Assembly (NCBI RefSeq): GCF_008710145.1
Contig: NZ_VYKL01000006.1
Coordinates: 47,321 to 111,320 of the forward strand
DNA length: 64,000 bases
From: Niallia endozanthoxylica
GTDB lineage: Bacteria; Bacillota; Bacilli; Bacillales; Cytobacillaceae
Direction: 5' to 3'
The notes under the pieces were generated by a model that saw only the letters and a program-made list of their open reading frames with translations, searched no databases and was not told the DNA's origin. Positions 54,756 to 63,632 of this stretch are shown piece by piece (the first letter of the stretch is position 1; every line of letters starts with the position of its first letter). The position numbers and the translations under genes were made by a program.

Positions 54756-56123
54756 CTAGCGTAATCCAAACTGGATTTCAGCATTTGTAATAGCCTCATA
54801 GAAACGGTCGAGCACTTCATCGATTTGCGCTTTTGTAATAATTAATGGGGGCAGCAGACGAATAACCGTGCCAAAACGGCCTCCAACTTCTAAAATTAAT
54901 CCCCTCTTAAAGCATTCTTGTTGAATTTTCTTCGCCAGTTCAGAATATGCCGGATAACTCCCATGTTGGTTTGGCTGTTTTGCTGGATTGATAATTTCAA
55001 TACCTATCATCAGCCCTCTTCCTCTGACATCCCCTATTGACAAAACTTGTTTTTGGATGGATTTTAACTGCTCAGTTACATAGGCACCCATCTCATGTAC
55101 ATGTTGCGGCAATTGATTTTCCTTTACATATCGCAAAGTTGCTTGACCTGCTGCCATCGCCATTTGATTTCCTCTGAACGTCCCGATGTGGGCTCCTGGT
55201 TCCCATTTATCAAGTTGACGGTCGTATAGAACAACCGAAAGCGGAAGACTTCCGCCTACTGCTTTTGATAACACGAGAACATCCGGCTCAATACCGGCAT
55301 GCTCAAATGCAAACATTTTTCCTGTTCGGCCAATACCTGTCTGAACTTCATCAATAATCAACGGTATATTTCGTTCTTTCGTGATCCGGCGCAGTTCTTT
55401 TAACCACTCAATCGGAGCTGGTACAGATCCCCCTTCCCCCTGCACAACTTCTACAATGACACCGGCCGGGGTAACAATGCCGCTTTCCGGATCATCTAGA
55501 AGGTTTTCAATATACGTGCTGCTGATACGGTGCCCTTCTTTGCCGACCCCAAATGGACAACGATATTCATATGGATACGGAAGAAAATGTGCATCAGGAA
55601 CAAGTGCATGAATATTCTTTTTTGGGCCTAGCGTACCGCTGATGCTTAATGTTCCATGTGTAGAGCCATGATATCCTCCTTGGAATGATAGAATGGATCT
55701 ATTTCCCGTTGCTGTTTTTACCAACTTTAAGGCCGCCTCTATCGCGTCACCCCCTGTAGGTCCACAAAATTGGATTTTTGCTTTTTCCGAAAAGGATTGT
55801 GGCAAGGAAGTAAATAATTCATCGATGAATGCCTCTTTTACCGGAGTTGTCAAATCTAGTGTGTGTAAAGGTAAATACGACTGGAGAACATTCTCAATCG
55901 CTTCACGAACGACATCGTGATTATGGCCTAATGCCAATGTACCTGCCCCCGCTAAACAATCGATATATTGCTTTCCATCCATATCTGTTATGTAAATGCC
56001 TTCTGCTCTTTTAATCGCCAGAGGCAGCCTTCTTGGATAGGATCTTGCATTGGATTCTCTTTGTTCTTGCATTTGTAGCAATGCTTCATTTCTTGAATAA
56101 GTACGGGCAGCCAATTCCATCAC
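54756..56123 (-). CDS. dat: Diaminobutyrate-2-oxoglutarate aminotransferase
   Basis: 455 residues, class III PLP aminotransferase. FCGPTGGDAIEAALKLVKTA, LIIDEVQTGIGRTGKMFAFE and the PLP Lys in VLVLSKAVGGSLPL. It makes L-2,4-diaminobutyrate from aspartate semialdehyde with glutamate as amino donor, supplying the decarboxylase next in line. First gene of the operon; AAGGAG 9 nt before the first of two adjacent ATG codons. Two Fur boxes lie upstream, so iron starvation should switch the operon on. Confidence 0.93.
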   Translation of the reverse strand: MMELAARTYSRNEALLQMQEQRESNARSYPRRLPLAIKRAEGIYITDMDGKQYIDCLAGAGTLALGHNHDVVREAIENVLQSYLPLHTLDLTTPVKEAFIDELFTSLPQSFSEKAKIQFCGPTGGDAIEAALKLVKTATGNRSILSFQGGYHGSTHGTLSISGTLGPKKNIHALVPDAHFLPYPYEYRCPFGVGKEGHRISSTYIENLLDDPESGIVTPAGVIVEVVQGEGGSVPAPIEWLKELRRITKERNIPLIIDEVQTGIGRTGKMFAFEHAGIEPDVLVLSKAVGGSLPLSVVLYDRQLDKWEPGAHIGTFRGNQMAMAAGQATLRYVKENQLPQHVHEMGAYVTEQLKSIQKQVLSIGDVRGRGLMIGIEIINPAKQPNQHGSYPAYSELAKKIQQECFKRGLILEVGGRFGTVIRLLPPLIITKAQIDEVLDRFYEAITNAEIQFGLR

Positions 56124-56165
56124 TTACCACTCCTTAATTATCATGGGATTTATAAATATAATTAA

Positions 56166-56186
56166 TAATGAGAATCATTATCATTA
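56166..56186 (-). promoter_or_regulatory. Fur box 1 of the siderophore operon
   Basis: TAATGAGAATCATTATCATT (plus strand, 56166-56185) is a near-perfect match to the 7-1-7 Fur consensus (TGATAATNATTATCA). It overlaps the expected dat promoter about 43-63 bp before the start codon. Confidence 0.88.
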
Positions 56187-56209
56187 GTAACTTGCCTTTT
56201 AAGATTAAC

Positions 56210-56227
56210 TGATAATGATTTTCAATG
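56210..56227 (-). promoter_or_regulatory. Fur box 2 of the siderophore operon
   Basis: TGATAATGATTTTCAATG, a good but weaker Fur match, 23 bp from box 1. Two boxes suggest co-operative repression. Confidence 0.75.
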
Positions 56228-56229
56228 TC

Positions 56230-56660
56230 AATAAGGTATCAAAAAATTGAGAAAATTATCCTAAAGAAATAAAACTAAAATGCCAAAGTTCTCAATTATC
56301 TTTTTTTTGCACAAAACCCCATCCGTTCATATCCTGAAATATACCCAAGATACTTTTCAAGATTCATATACAAAATACTTATTAGAGTTTAAAGTGGACG
56401 TACTAAAACTATATGAATGATACGGGAGCGTCCGCGGAAGAAGCTTTACAAGCTGAAATCGGACAGCTACGTATGAAGAATGCCTATTTAAAAAAGTTAC
56501 AGGCCTTGATCCAGAAAAAGAAAAAATAACAGAACAGGAAAAGTCGCTGGCAATCTATGAATGAAGACAGGAATATAAGATAACAGACCTAGTAAAAATG
56601 GCTGATAGCCCACGGAGCACGTACTATCACCGAGTTAAACAAATGAATCGGCCAGATAAG
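56230..56660 (+). pseudogene. IS3-family (IS150-like) transposase remnant, 5' part
   Basis: From about 56335 the reading frames, interrupted by stops and frameshifts, recall IS3 orfA and early orfB: TKYLLEFKVDVLKLYE, then EALQAEIGQLRMKNAYLKK (orfA leucine-zipper-like end), then VKMADSPRSTYYHRVKQMN (start of orfB). No intact frame remains. I could not find the left terminal repeat. The matching 3' end is at 58476-58603, after the IS200/IS605 element. Confidence 0.75.
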
Positions 56661-56819
56661 TATGGACCATTTTAACGGATTTCCGAAAGAAGTCTCCCAT
56701 CCTCAAGGAGTGTGAAGGTGCGAATAGCACCAATGAGTAGGTGGGAGATGAATGTCGGTTGGCTTTAGCCAAAAGTTTTAGTATAATCAGTCTTAGATAG
56801 ATAAAGGACTGATATAACA

Positions 56820-57218
56820 ATGAAGTTGGATAGCAATAACCATTCAGTGTTCTTAATGTACTATCATCTTGTACTGGCTGTAAAATATCGCAGACAAGTG
56901 TTTGATAATGAAATATCTGAATTCGCAAAAGATATGTTCGCTGAGATTGGAAGTAAATACAATATTTCTTTAGTGGAATGGAATCACGATAAAGACCATA
57001 TCCACATCTTGTTCAAAGCACATCCTAACTCTGAATTATCCAAATTCATCAATGCTTATAAGAGTGCTAGTTCACGACTGATAAAAAGGGACTTCCCACA
57101 CATCAGAAAAAAACTATGGAAAGAAATGTTTTGGTCAAGGAGTTTCTGCCTACTTACAACAGGTGGTGCTCCAATAGATACCATCAAAAAATATATCGAA
57201 AATCAAGGTCAGAAGTGA
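56820..57218 (+). CDS. tnpA: IS200/IS605 Y1 transposase TnpA
   Basis: 132 residues, HUH single-strand DNA transposase. H60-I-H62 (DHIHILF) forms the metal site and Tyr125 in IKKYIENQ is the nucleophile. The length is typical. It excises and inserts the element as single-stranded DNA. It is not the longer REP-associated (RAYT) type. Confidence 0.93.
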   Translation: MKLDSNNHSVFLMYYHLVLAVKYRRQVFDNEISEFAKDMFAEIGSKYNISLVEWNHDKDHIHILFKAHPNSELSKFINAYKSASSRLIKRDFPHIRKKLWKEMFWSRSFCLLTTGGAPIDTIKKYIENQGQK

Positions 57219-57229
57219 GGTGAATGGAT

Positions 57230-58342
57230 ATGACCAAGCAAAATAAAGCTTTCAAATTTCGCTTATTACCTAACAAAAAACAAGAAGTATTGTTAGCCAA
57301 AACATTTGGCTGTGTTCGTTTTGTCTATAACAAAATGTTAGCAGAACGCAAGGAAACCTATGAAAAGTTCAAGGATGATAAAGAAACGCTTAAAAAGCAA
57401 AAATTCCCGACACCAGCTAAATATAAAGATGAATTTCCATTCCTAAAAGAAGTGGATTCTTTAGCTTTGGCAAATGCACAAATGAACCTACAAAAAGCTT
57501 ATAAGAACTTTTTTGAAGGCAATACGGAATTTCCAAAGTTCAAAAACCGTAAAGCAAAACAATCCTACACGACTAACTTAGTCAATGAAAACATCGAACT
57601 GAAAGACGGTCATATCAAGCTCCCTAAACTGAAATTGGTTAAAATCAAACAGCACAGGGAAATTCCTGCTGATTATAAATTGAAATCCTGTACCATTTCC
57701 AGAACAAAGTCAGGAAAATACTATGTTTCCGTACTAACAGAATACGAAAAGGAAATACAGTCTAAAAAAATAGAAAATGTCGTTGGGCTAGATTTTGCTA
57801 TGGCTGAATTATACGTGAGTAGTGAGAATGAGAAAGCCAATTATCCTCGTTACTATCGTGTGATGTCAGAAAAGTTAGCAGAAGCACAACGCATTCTGTC
57901 CAAGCGTAGGAAAGGTTCTGCACGTTGGAACAAGCAACGACTAGTAGTGGCTAAGTTACATGAAAAAGTAGCTAACCAACGCATGAATTTTCTTCACCAT
58001 AAATCAAAAGAATTAGCTTCTAATTTTGATGCTGTTGTGATCGAGGACTTAAACATGAAAGGAATGTCTCAAGCACTTCACTTTGGAAAAAGTGTTCATG
58101 ATAACGGTTGGGGTATGTTCACTACCTTCTTAGCGTACAAGCTAAAAGAACAAGGGAAACAACTTGTGAAAATTGATAGGTGGTTTCCTTCTACTAAAAA
58201 ATGTTCATGCTGTGATGCTGAAAAGAAAATGTTCATATCTGAACGTGCATACCAGTGTTCTTGTGGCTTTGTGGCAGATCGTGACTACAATTCGGCAATC
58301 AATATCAAAAATGAAGGCATTCGCCTATTGGCATTAGTATAG
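57230..58342 (+). CDS. tnpB: TnpB RNA-guided nuclease of the IS605 element
   Basis: About 370 residues from the ATG at 57230 (GAGGTGA with 6-nt spacing; an ATG two codons earlier is too close). RuvC acidic residues: Asp190 (VGLDFAMAELYV), Glu274 (VVIEDLN) and the DRD at 352-354 (DRDYNSAINI); numbering counts the two extra codons. Zn finger CSCC...CSCG at 327-347. All catalytic residues are present, so this is probably an active omega-RNA-guided nuclease. Confidence 0.92.
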   Translation: MTKQNKAFKFRLLPNKKQEVLLAKTFGCVRFVYNKMLAERKETYEKFKDDKETLKKQKFPTPAKYKDEFPFLKEVDSLALANAQMNLQKAYKNFFEGNTEFPKFKNRKAKQSYTTNLVNENIELKDGHIKLPKLKLVKIKQHREIPADYKLKSCTISRTKSGKYYVSVLTEYEKEIQSKKIENVVGLDFAMAELYVSSENEKANYPRYYRVMSEKLAEAQRILSKRRKGSARWNKQRLVVAKLHEKVANQRMNFLHHKSKELASNFDAVVIEDLNMKGMSQALHFGKSVHDNGWGMFTTFLAYKLKEQGKQLVKIDRWFPSTKKCSCCDAEKKMFISERAYQCSCGFVADRDYNSAINIKNEGIRLLALV

Positions 58343-58475
58343 AAACAAAAACTCTTGGAACAAGAGGGTTAGCTCGGTCAATTTTCGTTGGCTAGTAAAA
58401 GCAACGATAAGTCGAGAAGCCCCCACTTCAATTAGACCGTAAGGTCAATAAGTGGAGGGTAGTTCACGAGAGAAC
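58343..58475 (+). ncRNA. Probable omega RNA region at the right end of the IS605 element
   Basis: The structured 3' tail after tnpB (stems around GGTTAGCTCGG, GTCGAGAAGCCCCC, GACCGTAAGGTC) is where omega RNA scaffolds of TnpB elements lie. The guide would read into the flanking IS3 sequence. Inferred from position and structure. Confidence 0.55.
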
Positions 58476-58603
58476 TATATTTACTATGACAATCACAAAC
58501 GTATTAAGGCAAAACGAAAAGGATTGACCCCCGTACAATACAAAGAACAATCCGCTTTAGCTGCCTAAAAATAATTGTCTAACTTTTTGGGTTCAGTACA
58601 GGA
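58476..58603 (+). pseudogene. IS3-family transposase remnant, 3' end with right IR
   Basis: The frame reads YIYYDNHKRIKAKRKGLTPV then QYKEQSALAA and a stop, the standard C-terminus of IS150-type OrfB, followed by the terminal repeat CTAACTTTTTGGGTTCAGTA. About 200 codons of orfB between this piece and the 5' piece are missing, so deletion accompanied or followed the IS605 insertion. Confidence 0.82.
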
Positions 58604-58629
58604 CCGTCCCTCGTTCCTCAGAACAAAAA

Positions 58630-58672
58630 AGGAAAGCTCCGTAAGATGATAACATCTTTACAGAACTTTCCT
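58630..58672. repeat. AGCTCTG hairpin repeat, copy 5
   Basis: AGGAAAGCTCCGTAAGATG...CATCTTTACAGAACTTTCCT with TTTTT following. Preceded by 'ggaccgtccctcgttcctcag', a REP-like lead also seen before copies 1 and 3. It lies directly after the IS3 right end. Confidence 0.72.
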
Positions 58673-58852
58673 TTTTGACTTTTATGGAAGAACGGTTTCC
58701 GTATCTCTATTTTACTATCTAATTAGTTTATTACCGGATCATCAGGTCTTTATCCCCATGTCGATATCCCACTAACAAAATACCTAAGTGCAGCCAGTAT
58801 ACATTCCCAGGATACTTTCACCTGCTTTTTCAACGGCCGAATACTTACTAAT

Positions 58853-58880
58853 GAAACACGAAAACCATCCCCATCTTTCA
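58853..58880. repeat. REP-like unit downstream of the M43 protease
   Basis: GAAACACGAAAACCATCCCC followed by ATCTTTC, diverged, 11 nt past the protease stop. Confidence 0.55.
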
Positions 58881-58891
58881 ACCCCCACGTT

Positions 58892-60577
58892 TTAACCGAT
58901 TACAGGTATATCCAAAATAGTATTTTGTGTAGATTGGACAGATTGTTGGAATATGACAGTAATCTTGTATTTATCTTCCTCTAATTGTTCAAAGCTGCAG
59001 CTATAACTTAGAATATCGCTAGAAATTCTAGTTCCTGGAGGTGCCATTAATTGAACGTGATGAGTTGATTCCATTTTACATTTGATACGCTGTCCGTTTG
59101 ATAGGGGGAGACCTACAACGATTTCCGTTTCGACCTTAGCTCTTACATTTCCCGCAGCATCCGGCAGGCTCACATGATCGGTTTCGCTTTTTATCTCAAG
59201 TATTTGACAGCTAGTAATGGTTTTATCTGTTTTAATGATCCCTCGTAGCTGTTTGCTGTACGTAGTAGAATCTATCACTCTTGCGGCTCTTATTCTTTCA
59301 GTTTGAAAAGCCATTAAACACTGCTCAATGGAATTATTTCCTGTGTCGGGGTCTGCTTCAATAGATGATACAGAAGCTTGCAGACATGTCAGTTGATTAT
59401 TTGTAGGAAGAAGAGTAATAGATACATCCAGCATGGCTCCGTTGGCTAAATCTCCAAGAGTCCAAGTAACCAGGTTACCATTCATAGTACCTTCAGGTGT
59501 CGAACTAACATATTGCGTATTCTCAGGTAAAACAAAACTTAGAGTTACCTCTCTTGCCTTATCCGGCCCAAGATTTCTTACTCTCTGAACAACGGTAAAG
59601 TTTTTGCCAGCTTCAATAAAAGCAGGGGTTCCTGTAAATTCTATAGAGAGATCTGCATTTCTCACCTCATAAATTAAGAACGATGATCTTGGTCCTTGTA
59701 AACAAGCATCCATACGGTCAGCTTGTCCCTTCGAAAACATGATGATGCAATGATCGTCACCATAATCCATATAATTCATAAACATATCGCCGTTTGGTCC
59801 ATTGCTGCACGTAATATGCGGAAAGGTCGGACAACCAAAATTAGGTCCCGCTTGATTAGGTGTATCATCTACTAGGTCTGACCCAGTACATGCCTCACCA
59901 TCATCCCCCCAGATATGAAAAAGGTTGAGCCAGTGCCCTACTTCATGTGTGGCGGTTCTGCCTAAATGAAAGGGAGGAGCAGCTGTCCCAGTGGTCCCAA
60001 ATGCTTGGAAATCAATAACCACACCATCGGTATTTGCAGGTCCTCCTGGAAATTGAGCATAGCCTAAAAGGCCTCCTTCAAGATTGCATACCCACATATT
60101 CAAATATTTATCTGACGGCCAAGCATCAGACCCGCCTGCAACAGTAAATTTTACATTATCAGCCTCTATAGTAAATTCAGTCACATTTGTGGGTACTCTT
60201 ACAATTCCATTTGTCGGGTTACCTTGAGGGTCTACAGTAGCAAGTGTAAATTCAACTCTTGCATCTGCGATTCGGTCTTGAAAGACGCCAGGTACATTCA
60301 CAATATCAGCGTTCAAACTGCGAAAGTCTTGATTCAAGACGACCATTTGACTATTGATTTGCTCGTCAGGAACATTCTGTACCGGTGTATTGTAGACCAC
60401 GTGAACAACTACCGGAATACGGATAATCCCTCTATCAGCAGCTAATAGTAGTTTACTTTTCTTAAAATCGGCAGTGAATTTTTCAATCTCCGCTCGATTT
60501 TTAGCATATTCCGCTGATTCCCTCAATAACTTTTCGTGTAAATCCATTGTTCCGCAACGACGTTGCAGTTGTGACAA
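58892..60577 (-). CDS. M43-family zinc metalloprotease with DUF11 domain
   Basis: 561 residues from a TTG with AGGAGA 9 nt upstream. N-terminal [13 protein letters not shown] is typical of M43 (cytophagalysin/pappalysin) proteins. [11 protein letters not shown] at 211-221 is the extended zinc motif and MFMNYMDY the Met-turn. Residues ~315-420 form a DUF11-like beta domain ([20 protein letters not shown]). The last ~135 residues ([20 protein letters not shown] onward) are an unrecognised beta-rich domain. There is no signal peptide, which is odd for a secreted-type protease and could fit release by lysis or mother-cell/spore-surface use. Calcium-binding loop [18 protein letters not shown] is present. 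Confidence 0.87.
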   Translation of the reverse strand: MSQLQRRCGTMDLHEKLLRESAEYAKNRAEIEKFTADFKKSKLLLAADRGIIRIPVVVHVVYNTPVQNVPDEQINSQMVVLNQDFRSLNADIVNVPGVFQDRIADARVEFTLATVDPQGNPTNGIVRVPTNVTEFTIEADNVKFTVAGGSDAWPSDKYLNMWVCNLEGGLLGYAQFPGGPANTDGVVIDFQAFGTTGTAAPPFHLGRTATHEVGHWLNLFHIWGDDGEACTGSDLVDDTPNQAGPNFGCPTFPHITCSNGPNGDMFMNYMDYGDDHCIIMFSKGQADRMDACLQGPRSSFLIYEVRNADLSIEFTGTPAFIEAGKNFTVVQRVRNLGPDKAREVTLSFVLPENTQYVSSTPEGTMNGNLVTWTLGDLANGAMLDVSITLLPTNNQLTCLQASVSSIEADPDTGNNSIEQCLMAFQTERIRAARVIDSTTYSKQLRGIIKTDKTITSCQILEIKSETDHVSLPDAAGNVRAKVETEIVVGLPLSNGQRIKCKMESTHHVQLMAPPGTRISSDILSYSCSFEQLEEDKYKITVIFQQSVQSTQNTILDIPVIG

Positions 60578-60707
60578 TTCTAACCATCTCCTATTTAATA
60601 TTTTTCAAAGGAATTCCTTTGATATGGCAATGTATGATTGTGTCGAAAGGATGCTTGCACGCTTGTCCACTTTTAATAAGTAGGAATAAAAATTGGCTAA
60701 TGTGCTA

Positions 60708-60736
60708 GGGTGAAACGCCGGGACGTTTCTTGTGCC
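60708..60736. repeat. REP-like half unit
   Basis: GTGAAACGCCGGGACGTTTC, a shortened unit between the divergent genes starting at 60577 and 60824. Confidence 0.5.
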
Positions 60737-60823
60737 GCCGTTTTCTAAAATAATTAATATAACGCCTTTCGTTTCATCAGTGTATTTTATATTAATAGAT
60801 TAGAGTTCAGGAGGTGAAAAAAA

Positions 60824-61231
60824 GTGAGCCATAATAACGAAAGCGCAGAAGAGCTTCAGGATAAACTCGACAACCTTAAAGGCGACTTTGTCGCTCTTCA
60901 AACTGAGGGCGGTCAAATATGGTATGGCTATGTTGGCGACGTTGAAGATGGTTTGGTAAAACTGAAGTATGTAGAAGCTTATACTCCAGCTTGTCCATGT
61001 GAAACTATATGGTGGTTTGACAGAGCATGGGTTGTAATCAATCAAATTACAGGCATATTGTACGATTTTGCCTTCGCAGTTGGGGCTGCTTCCACTCCAT
61101 TTATGGAAACAGTAGAACGAATACAGCAAAGAGCTGCAGACGCTGCCGCTGCCGAAGCATCAGCTGAAGCTGAAGTTGCTTCAACACAACAAGTGATTGA
61201 TAAATTAGAGAATTCAAAAGTAATAGCCTAA
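60824..61231 (+). CDS. Hypothetical spore- or surface-type small protein
   Basis: 135 residues. The first ~85 residues look like a small beta fold (DFVALQTEGGQIWYGYVGDV, LVKLKYVEAYTPACPCETIW). The C-terminal 45 residues are an Ala/Glu-rich helix (QRAADAAAAEASAEAEVAST). AGGAGGTGAAAAAAA precedes a GTG start. Divergent from the M43 protease gene. The LSm-like first half recalls small spore proteins that bind surfaces, but I do not recognise the family. Confidence 0.6.
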   Translation: MSHNNESAEELQDKLDNLKGDFVALQTEGGQIWYGYVGDVEDGLVKLKYVEAYTPACPCETIWWFDRAWVVINQITGILYDFAFAVGAASTPFMETVERIQQRAADAAAAEASAEAEVASTQQVIDKLENSKVIA

Positions 61232-61323
61232 TAAATCTTTATATAGTTTATAAATATTATTTTTGGACTAACTTTGATAAGTAAGTTCTTATTCTAATAA
61301 CAAGTTCTTTAATTAAAGAACAG

Positions 61324-61349
61324 GACTGTCGTATAGACAGTCTTTTTTT
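61324..61349 (+). terminator. Intrinsic terminator
   Basis: GACTGTC GTATA GACAGTC stem followed by TTTTTTT. Confidence 0.85.
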
Positions 61350-61485
61350 ATTTCCTTTGGTGTCAAAACTTAGTATTAGAAATCGGGCTATTTTGTTGGA
61401 TACCCCACAGAAAAAAGGCAAACACAATCGGTTCGCCTTTTTTAATCATTGTGGAAAATCGATAATACATGGAAAATACTTTTGC

Positions 61486-61692
61486 TTATGTTAAAGTTGG
61501 CATACTTAATGATGACTTTAATTTTAATCCCATCTTTTCAATAAAGAAGGAAGCTTTAATAACCAATGTAATGAACATTGACAATAAGCTAAGCAAAGTA
61601 TTCAAAATAATTATCCCTCCACATTGAATTTTAATGTTAAATAAATTTAACACTAGAGGATTATTTTTTACTAGAAATCCCGTTTTATTCAT
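61486..61692 (-). CDS. Possible small membrane peptide
   Basis: 68 residues with one long hydrophobic stretch (GGIIILNTLLSLLSMFITLV). Its ATG overlaps the stop of the DUF3231 gene (ATGAATAA), which would allow coupled translation. No family is recognised and it may be chance. Confidence 0.3.
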   Translation of the reverse strand: MNKTGFLVKNNPLVLNLFNIKIQCGGIIILNTLLSLLSMFITLVIKASFFIEKMGLKLKSSLSMPTLT

Positions 61693-62695
61693 TGCGGTTT
61701 ATTAAGCGATTACGATCCTCTGTCTGTGGAGGTTCTTCATACCATCCGTGTTTAAACATAATTTCTAATCCTTCTTGACCGTAAAAATAGACATCTTTGG
61801 TTAATAAGGCTGTTTTTAAAGCTATATCATTTCTTAATGTGAAAAATGCTCCAAAACTCTCCCCAACAATGCTAAATCCATTGAGAAAGTCGATGCAAAA
61901 CATCATAAGTTTGTCTGAAAATGGTGCAATCGTTGAAGTGGTTACCGTACTTCCAGAGGTTGAAGAAAACTGAATATCATTTTCTAAAAGTAAATCCCGG
62001 AATGTTTTTATATGCTTTTTAGCAAGTTCCTTTCCTTTTTCAAAATATTGTCTAACTTCTTTGTTCTTTGCAGACTGGGCAAATCCAGTAATAAGTTGCA
62101 TTCCAATATTATTCACTTCAATTCCATGATGAAGGAAACCTACCTCAATAGAGTTTAATGCCCTTTTTTCACTAAAAAGTTTATAACCTCTCATATATTT
62201 TTTGCTTTCTATAAATTCTGTTTTTTTAGGTATTGTGACATTCGGAGGAAGAGTAAGAATCCCTTTTTTTAATAAGTAAAGGGTAGCCAATTTATAACAC
62301 TTATGAGTAATGGTGGTCAAACCCTCATAAAGCGTCATCACATCTACTCGGTACGCCATATTCATATTAATTGTGTACATTCCCATACTCACTTCTTTTA
62401 AAATACGAAGAAACATAATGTCAAATCCATTGTCAAATAAGTTGGGTGCATCTAAATTAACATCTTCTTTTGTAAATCCTTTAGGAATGACTGCTCCTTC
62501 ACTCTTGAAAATCTTTTTCATTATTTCCACATAATAATCAAGTTCTTGCCACATCATGCCCATAATATTTTTCGCTTCTTGGTCATCAGACTTTTCAATG
62601 AAATATTCAAGAATTCTTAAAATCATTGTTTTTTCTTGATATGTAATCCAAAGCGTTCCGAGTTCTGATACACTAATTGGATTTTCATAATCCAT
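61685..62695 (-). CDS. DUF3231 ferritin-like protein
   Basis: 336 residues forming two four-helix ferritin-like repeats: residues ~10-160 and ~175-320, each starting with an 'SELGTLW' / 'NSIEVGFLHHGIEVNNIG' type helix. This duplicated layout is the DUF3231 family, widespread in spore-forming Bacilli and sometimes found in spore coats. Function unknown. AAAGGGGGAACG precedes the ATG. Nothing in the immediate neighbourhood suggests a pathway. Confidence 0.82.
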   Translation of the reverse strand: MDYENPISVSELGTLWITYQEKTMILRILEYFIEKSDDQEAKNIMGMMWQELDYYVEIMKKIFKSEGAVIPKGFTKEDVNLDAPNLFDNGFDIMFLRILKEVSMGMYTINMNMAYRVDVMTLYEGLTTITHKCYKLATLYLLKKGILTLPPNVTIPKKTEFIESKKYMRGYKLFSEKRALNSIEVGFLHHGIEVNNIGMQLITGFAQSAKNKEVRQYFEKGKELAKKHIKTFRDLLLENDIQFSSTSGSTVTTSTIAPFSDKLMMFCIDFLNGFSIVGESFGAFFTLRNDIALKTALLTKDVYFYGQEGLEIMFKHGWYEEPPQTEDRNRLINRNE

Positions 62696-62825
62696 TATTC
62701 GTTCCCCCTTTTTATATGTAATGTTTACTAAAAAAGGGTAACTATGCGTTTAATTGAGATTTACAACGTACTAAAAAGGAAACGTAAGTAAACTTATACA
62801 ATCGGGTGTTATAACTGATGAAATA

Positions 62826-62862
62826 TTTAGAGTCGATTCTCAATTTGAGAATCGACTCTAAA
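62826..62862. repeat. Perfect 17-bp palindrome
   Basis: TTTAGAGTCGATTCTCA and its inverted copy are separated by 3 nt. It sits 84 bp past the ktrB stop with no T-run on either strand, so it is not a standard terminator. Confidence 0.75.
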
Positions 62863-62945
62863 CATCTCATTCTGTTATAGCGCCCGGTTACGGAATAGTT
62901 CCCATACCACAACTCAAAGGTTTTGGAATAGGTTAGCGATCTATC

Positions 62946-63478
62946 TTATCCAATAATGACTCTTTCTTTAGGATAATGGTAGAGATCTTCTTTTGTTTCG
63001 CCCCTTAATAGGAATAGGAAGGAAAAGATACCGATACGTCCGATGAACATTAGCAGAATAATTACAATTTTCCCGCCGGTACTTAAACTTGCCGTGATTC
63101 CCATAGAAAGCCCTGTCGTACCAAACGCTGAACACACTTCAAAGAAAAGTTGAAGCAAACTCATTTTCGGTTCTAGAAAGGTCAATAGGGCAACTGCAAT
63201 TCCACAGATCATTGCAGCAGTTGTAATGACAACAAATGCTTTAGTCACATCTTCAGGATCAATCTCTCTTAAAAACTTTAATACTGTTTTTTCCTCTTGC
63301 GTAGTTATAGATAGCTAATAACATGATAGCAAACGTCGTTGTTCGAATCCCTCCACCAACACTGTTGGGAGATGCACCAATAAACATTAGCGATGAAAGA
63401 ACCAAAAGCGTTGGCGTAGAAAATTCATTCATATCCATTGTTGCTAAACCACCGTTGCGTGTTGTAACTGATTGAAAT
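62946..63478 (-). pseudogene. ktrB: KtrB/TrkH potassium uptake protein, C-terminal part, frameshifted and IS-interrupted
   Basis: The minus strand encodes the last ~175 codons of a KtrB-type K+ channel subunit: FQSVTTRNGGLATMDMNEFS, then SPNSVGGGIRTTTFAIMLLA ending VFKRD-stop, and in another frame EIDPEDVTKAFVVITTAAMI to YHYPKERVIIG. The two frames join near 63262 in an AGAGAGA run, consistent with a 2-nt slip. Upstream, at about 63479, the gene is cut by a TnpB-encoding element. SVGGGIRTTTFA is the selectivity/membrane-pore region, so identity is clear. The N-terminal half lies beyond the window edge, past the element. Confidence 0.88.
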
Positions 63479-63632
63479 CAATTTCCCCCACCTACTCACT
63501 TCGTTCCTTGAGGAGGGGGTTTGTAACGTATCGAACCTACAGGCTGAACGCTTAACGTTACGGGACCTGCGACATTGTGGCTCTAGTGACCACCAGGCCC
63601 TCTATTCCGTTGCTCTTGCTTCGGAACTGCTT
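63479..63632 (-). ncRNA. Right end and probable omega RNA of a TnpB element
   Basis: 154 bp between the tnpB stop and the broken ktrB sequence, rich in stems, ending in a hairpin CCCCCTCCTCAAGG...GTAGGTGGGGG (minus strand). This is the typical place for the omega RNA scaffold; the guide would come from ktrB flanking DNA (TTGATTTCAATCAGTT). Confidence 0.6.

Larger units (their letters stand above)
56690..58480 (+). mobile_element. IS200/IS605-family element with tnpA and tnpB
   Basis: Left-end region 56690-56819 has hairpin potential (CTCCCATCCTCAAGGAG ... GTAGGTGGGAG). Then come tnpA and tnpB with an 11-nt gap, and a right-end region 58343-58480 with CCCCCACTTCAATT...AATAAGTGGAGG. No terminal inverted repeats, as expected for this family. 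Exact boundaries are not resolved. It sits inside an IS3-family remnant. Both genes are intact, so it may still be mobile. Confidence 0.85.

Noticed and set aside
56820..57218. TnpA as the RAYT that mobilises the REP units
   Set aside because: It is a 132-residue IS605-type protein with its own tnpB and ends unlike GGGACGGTTCT.
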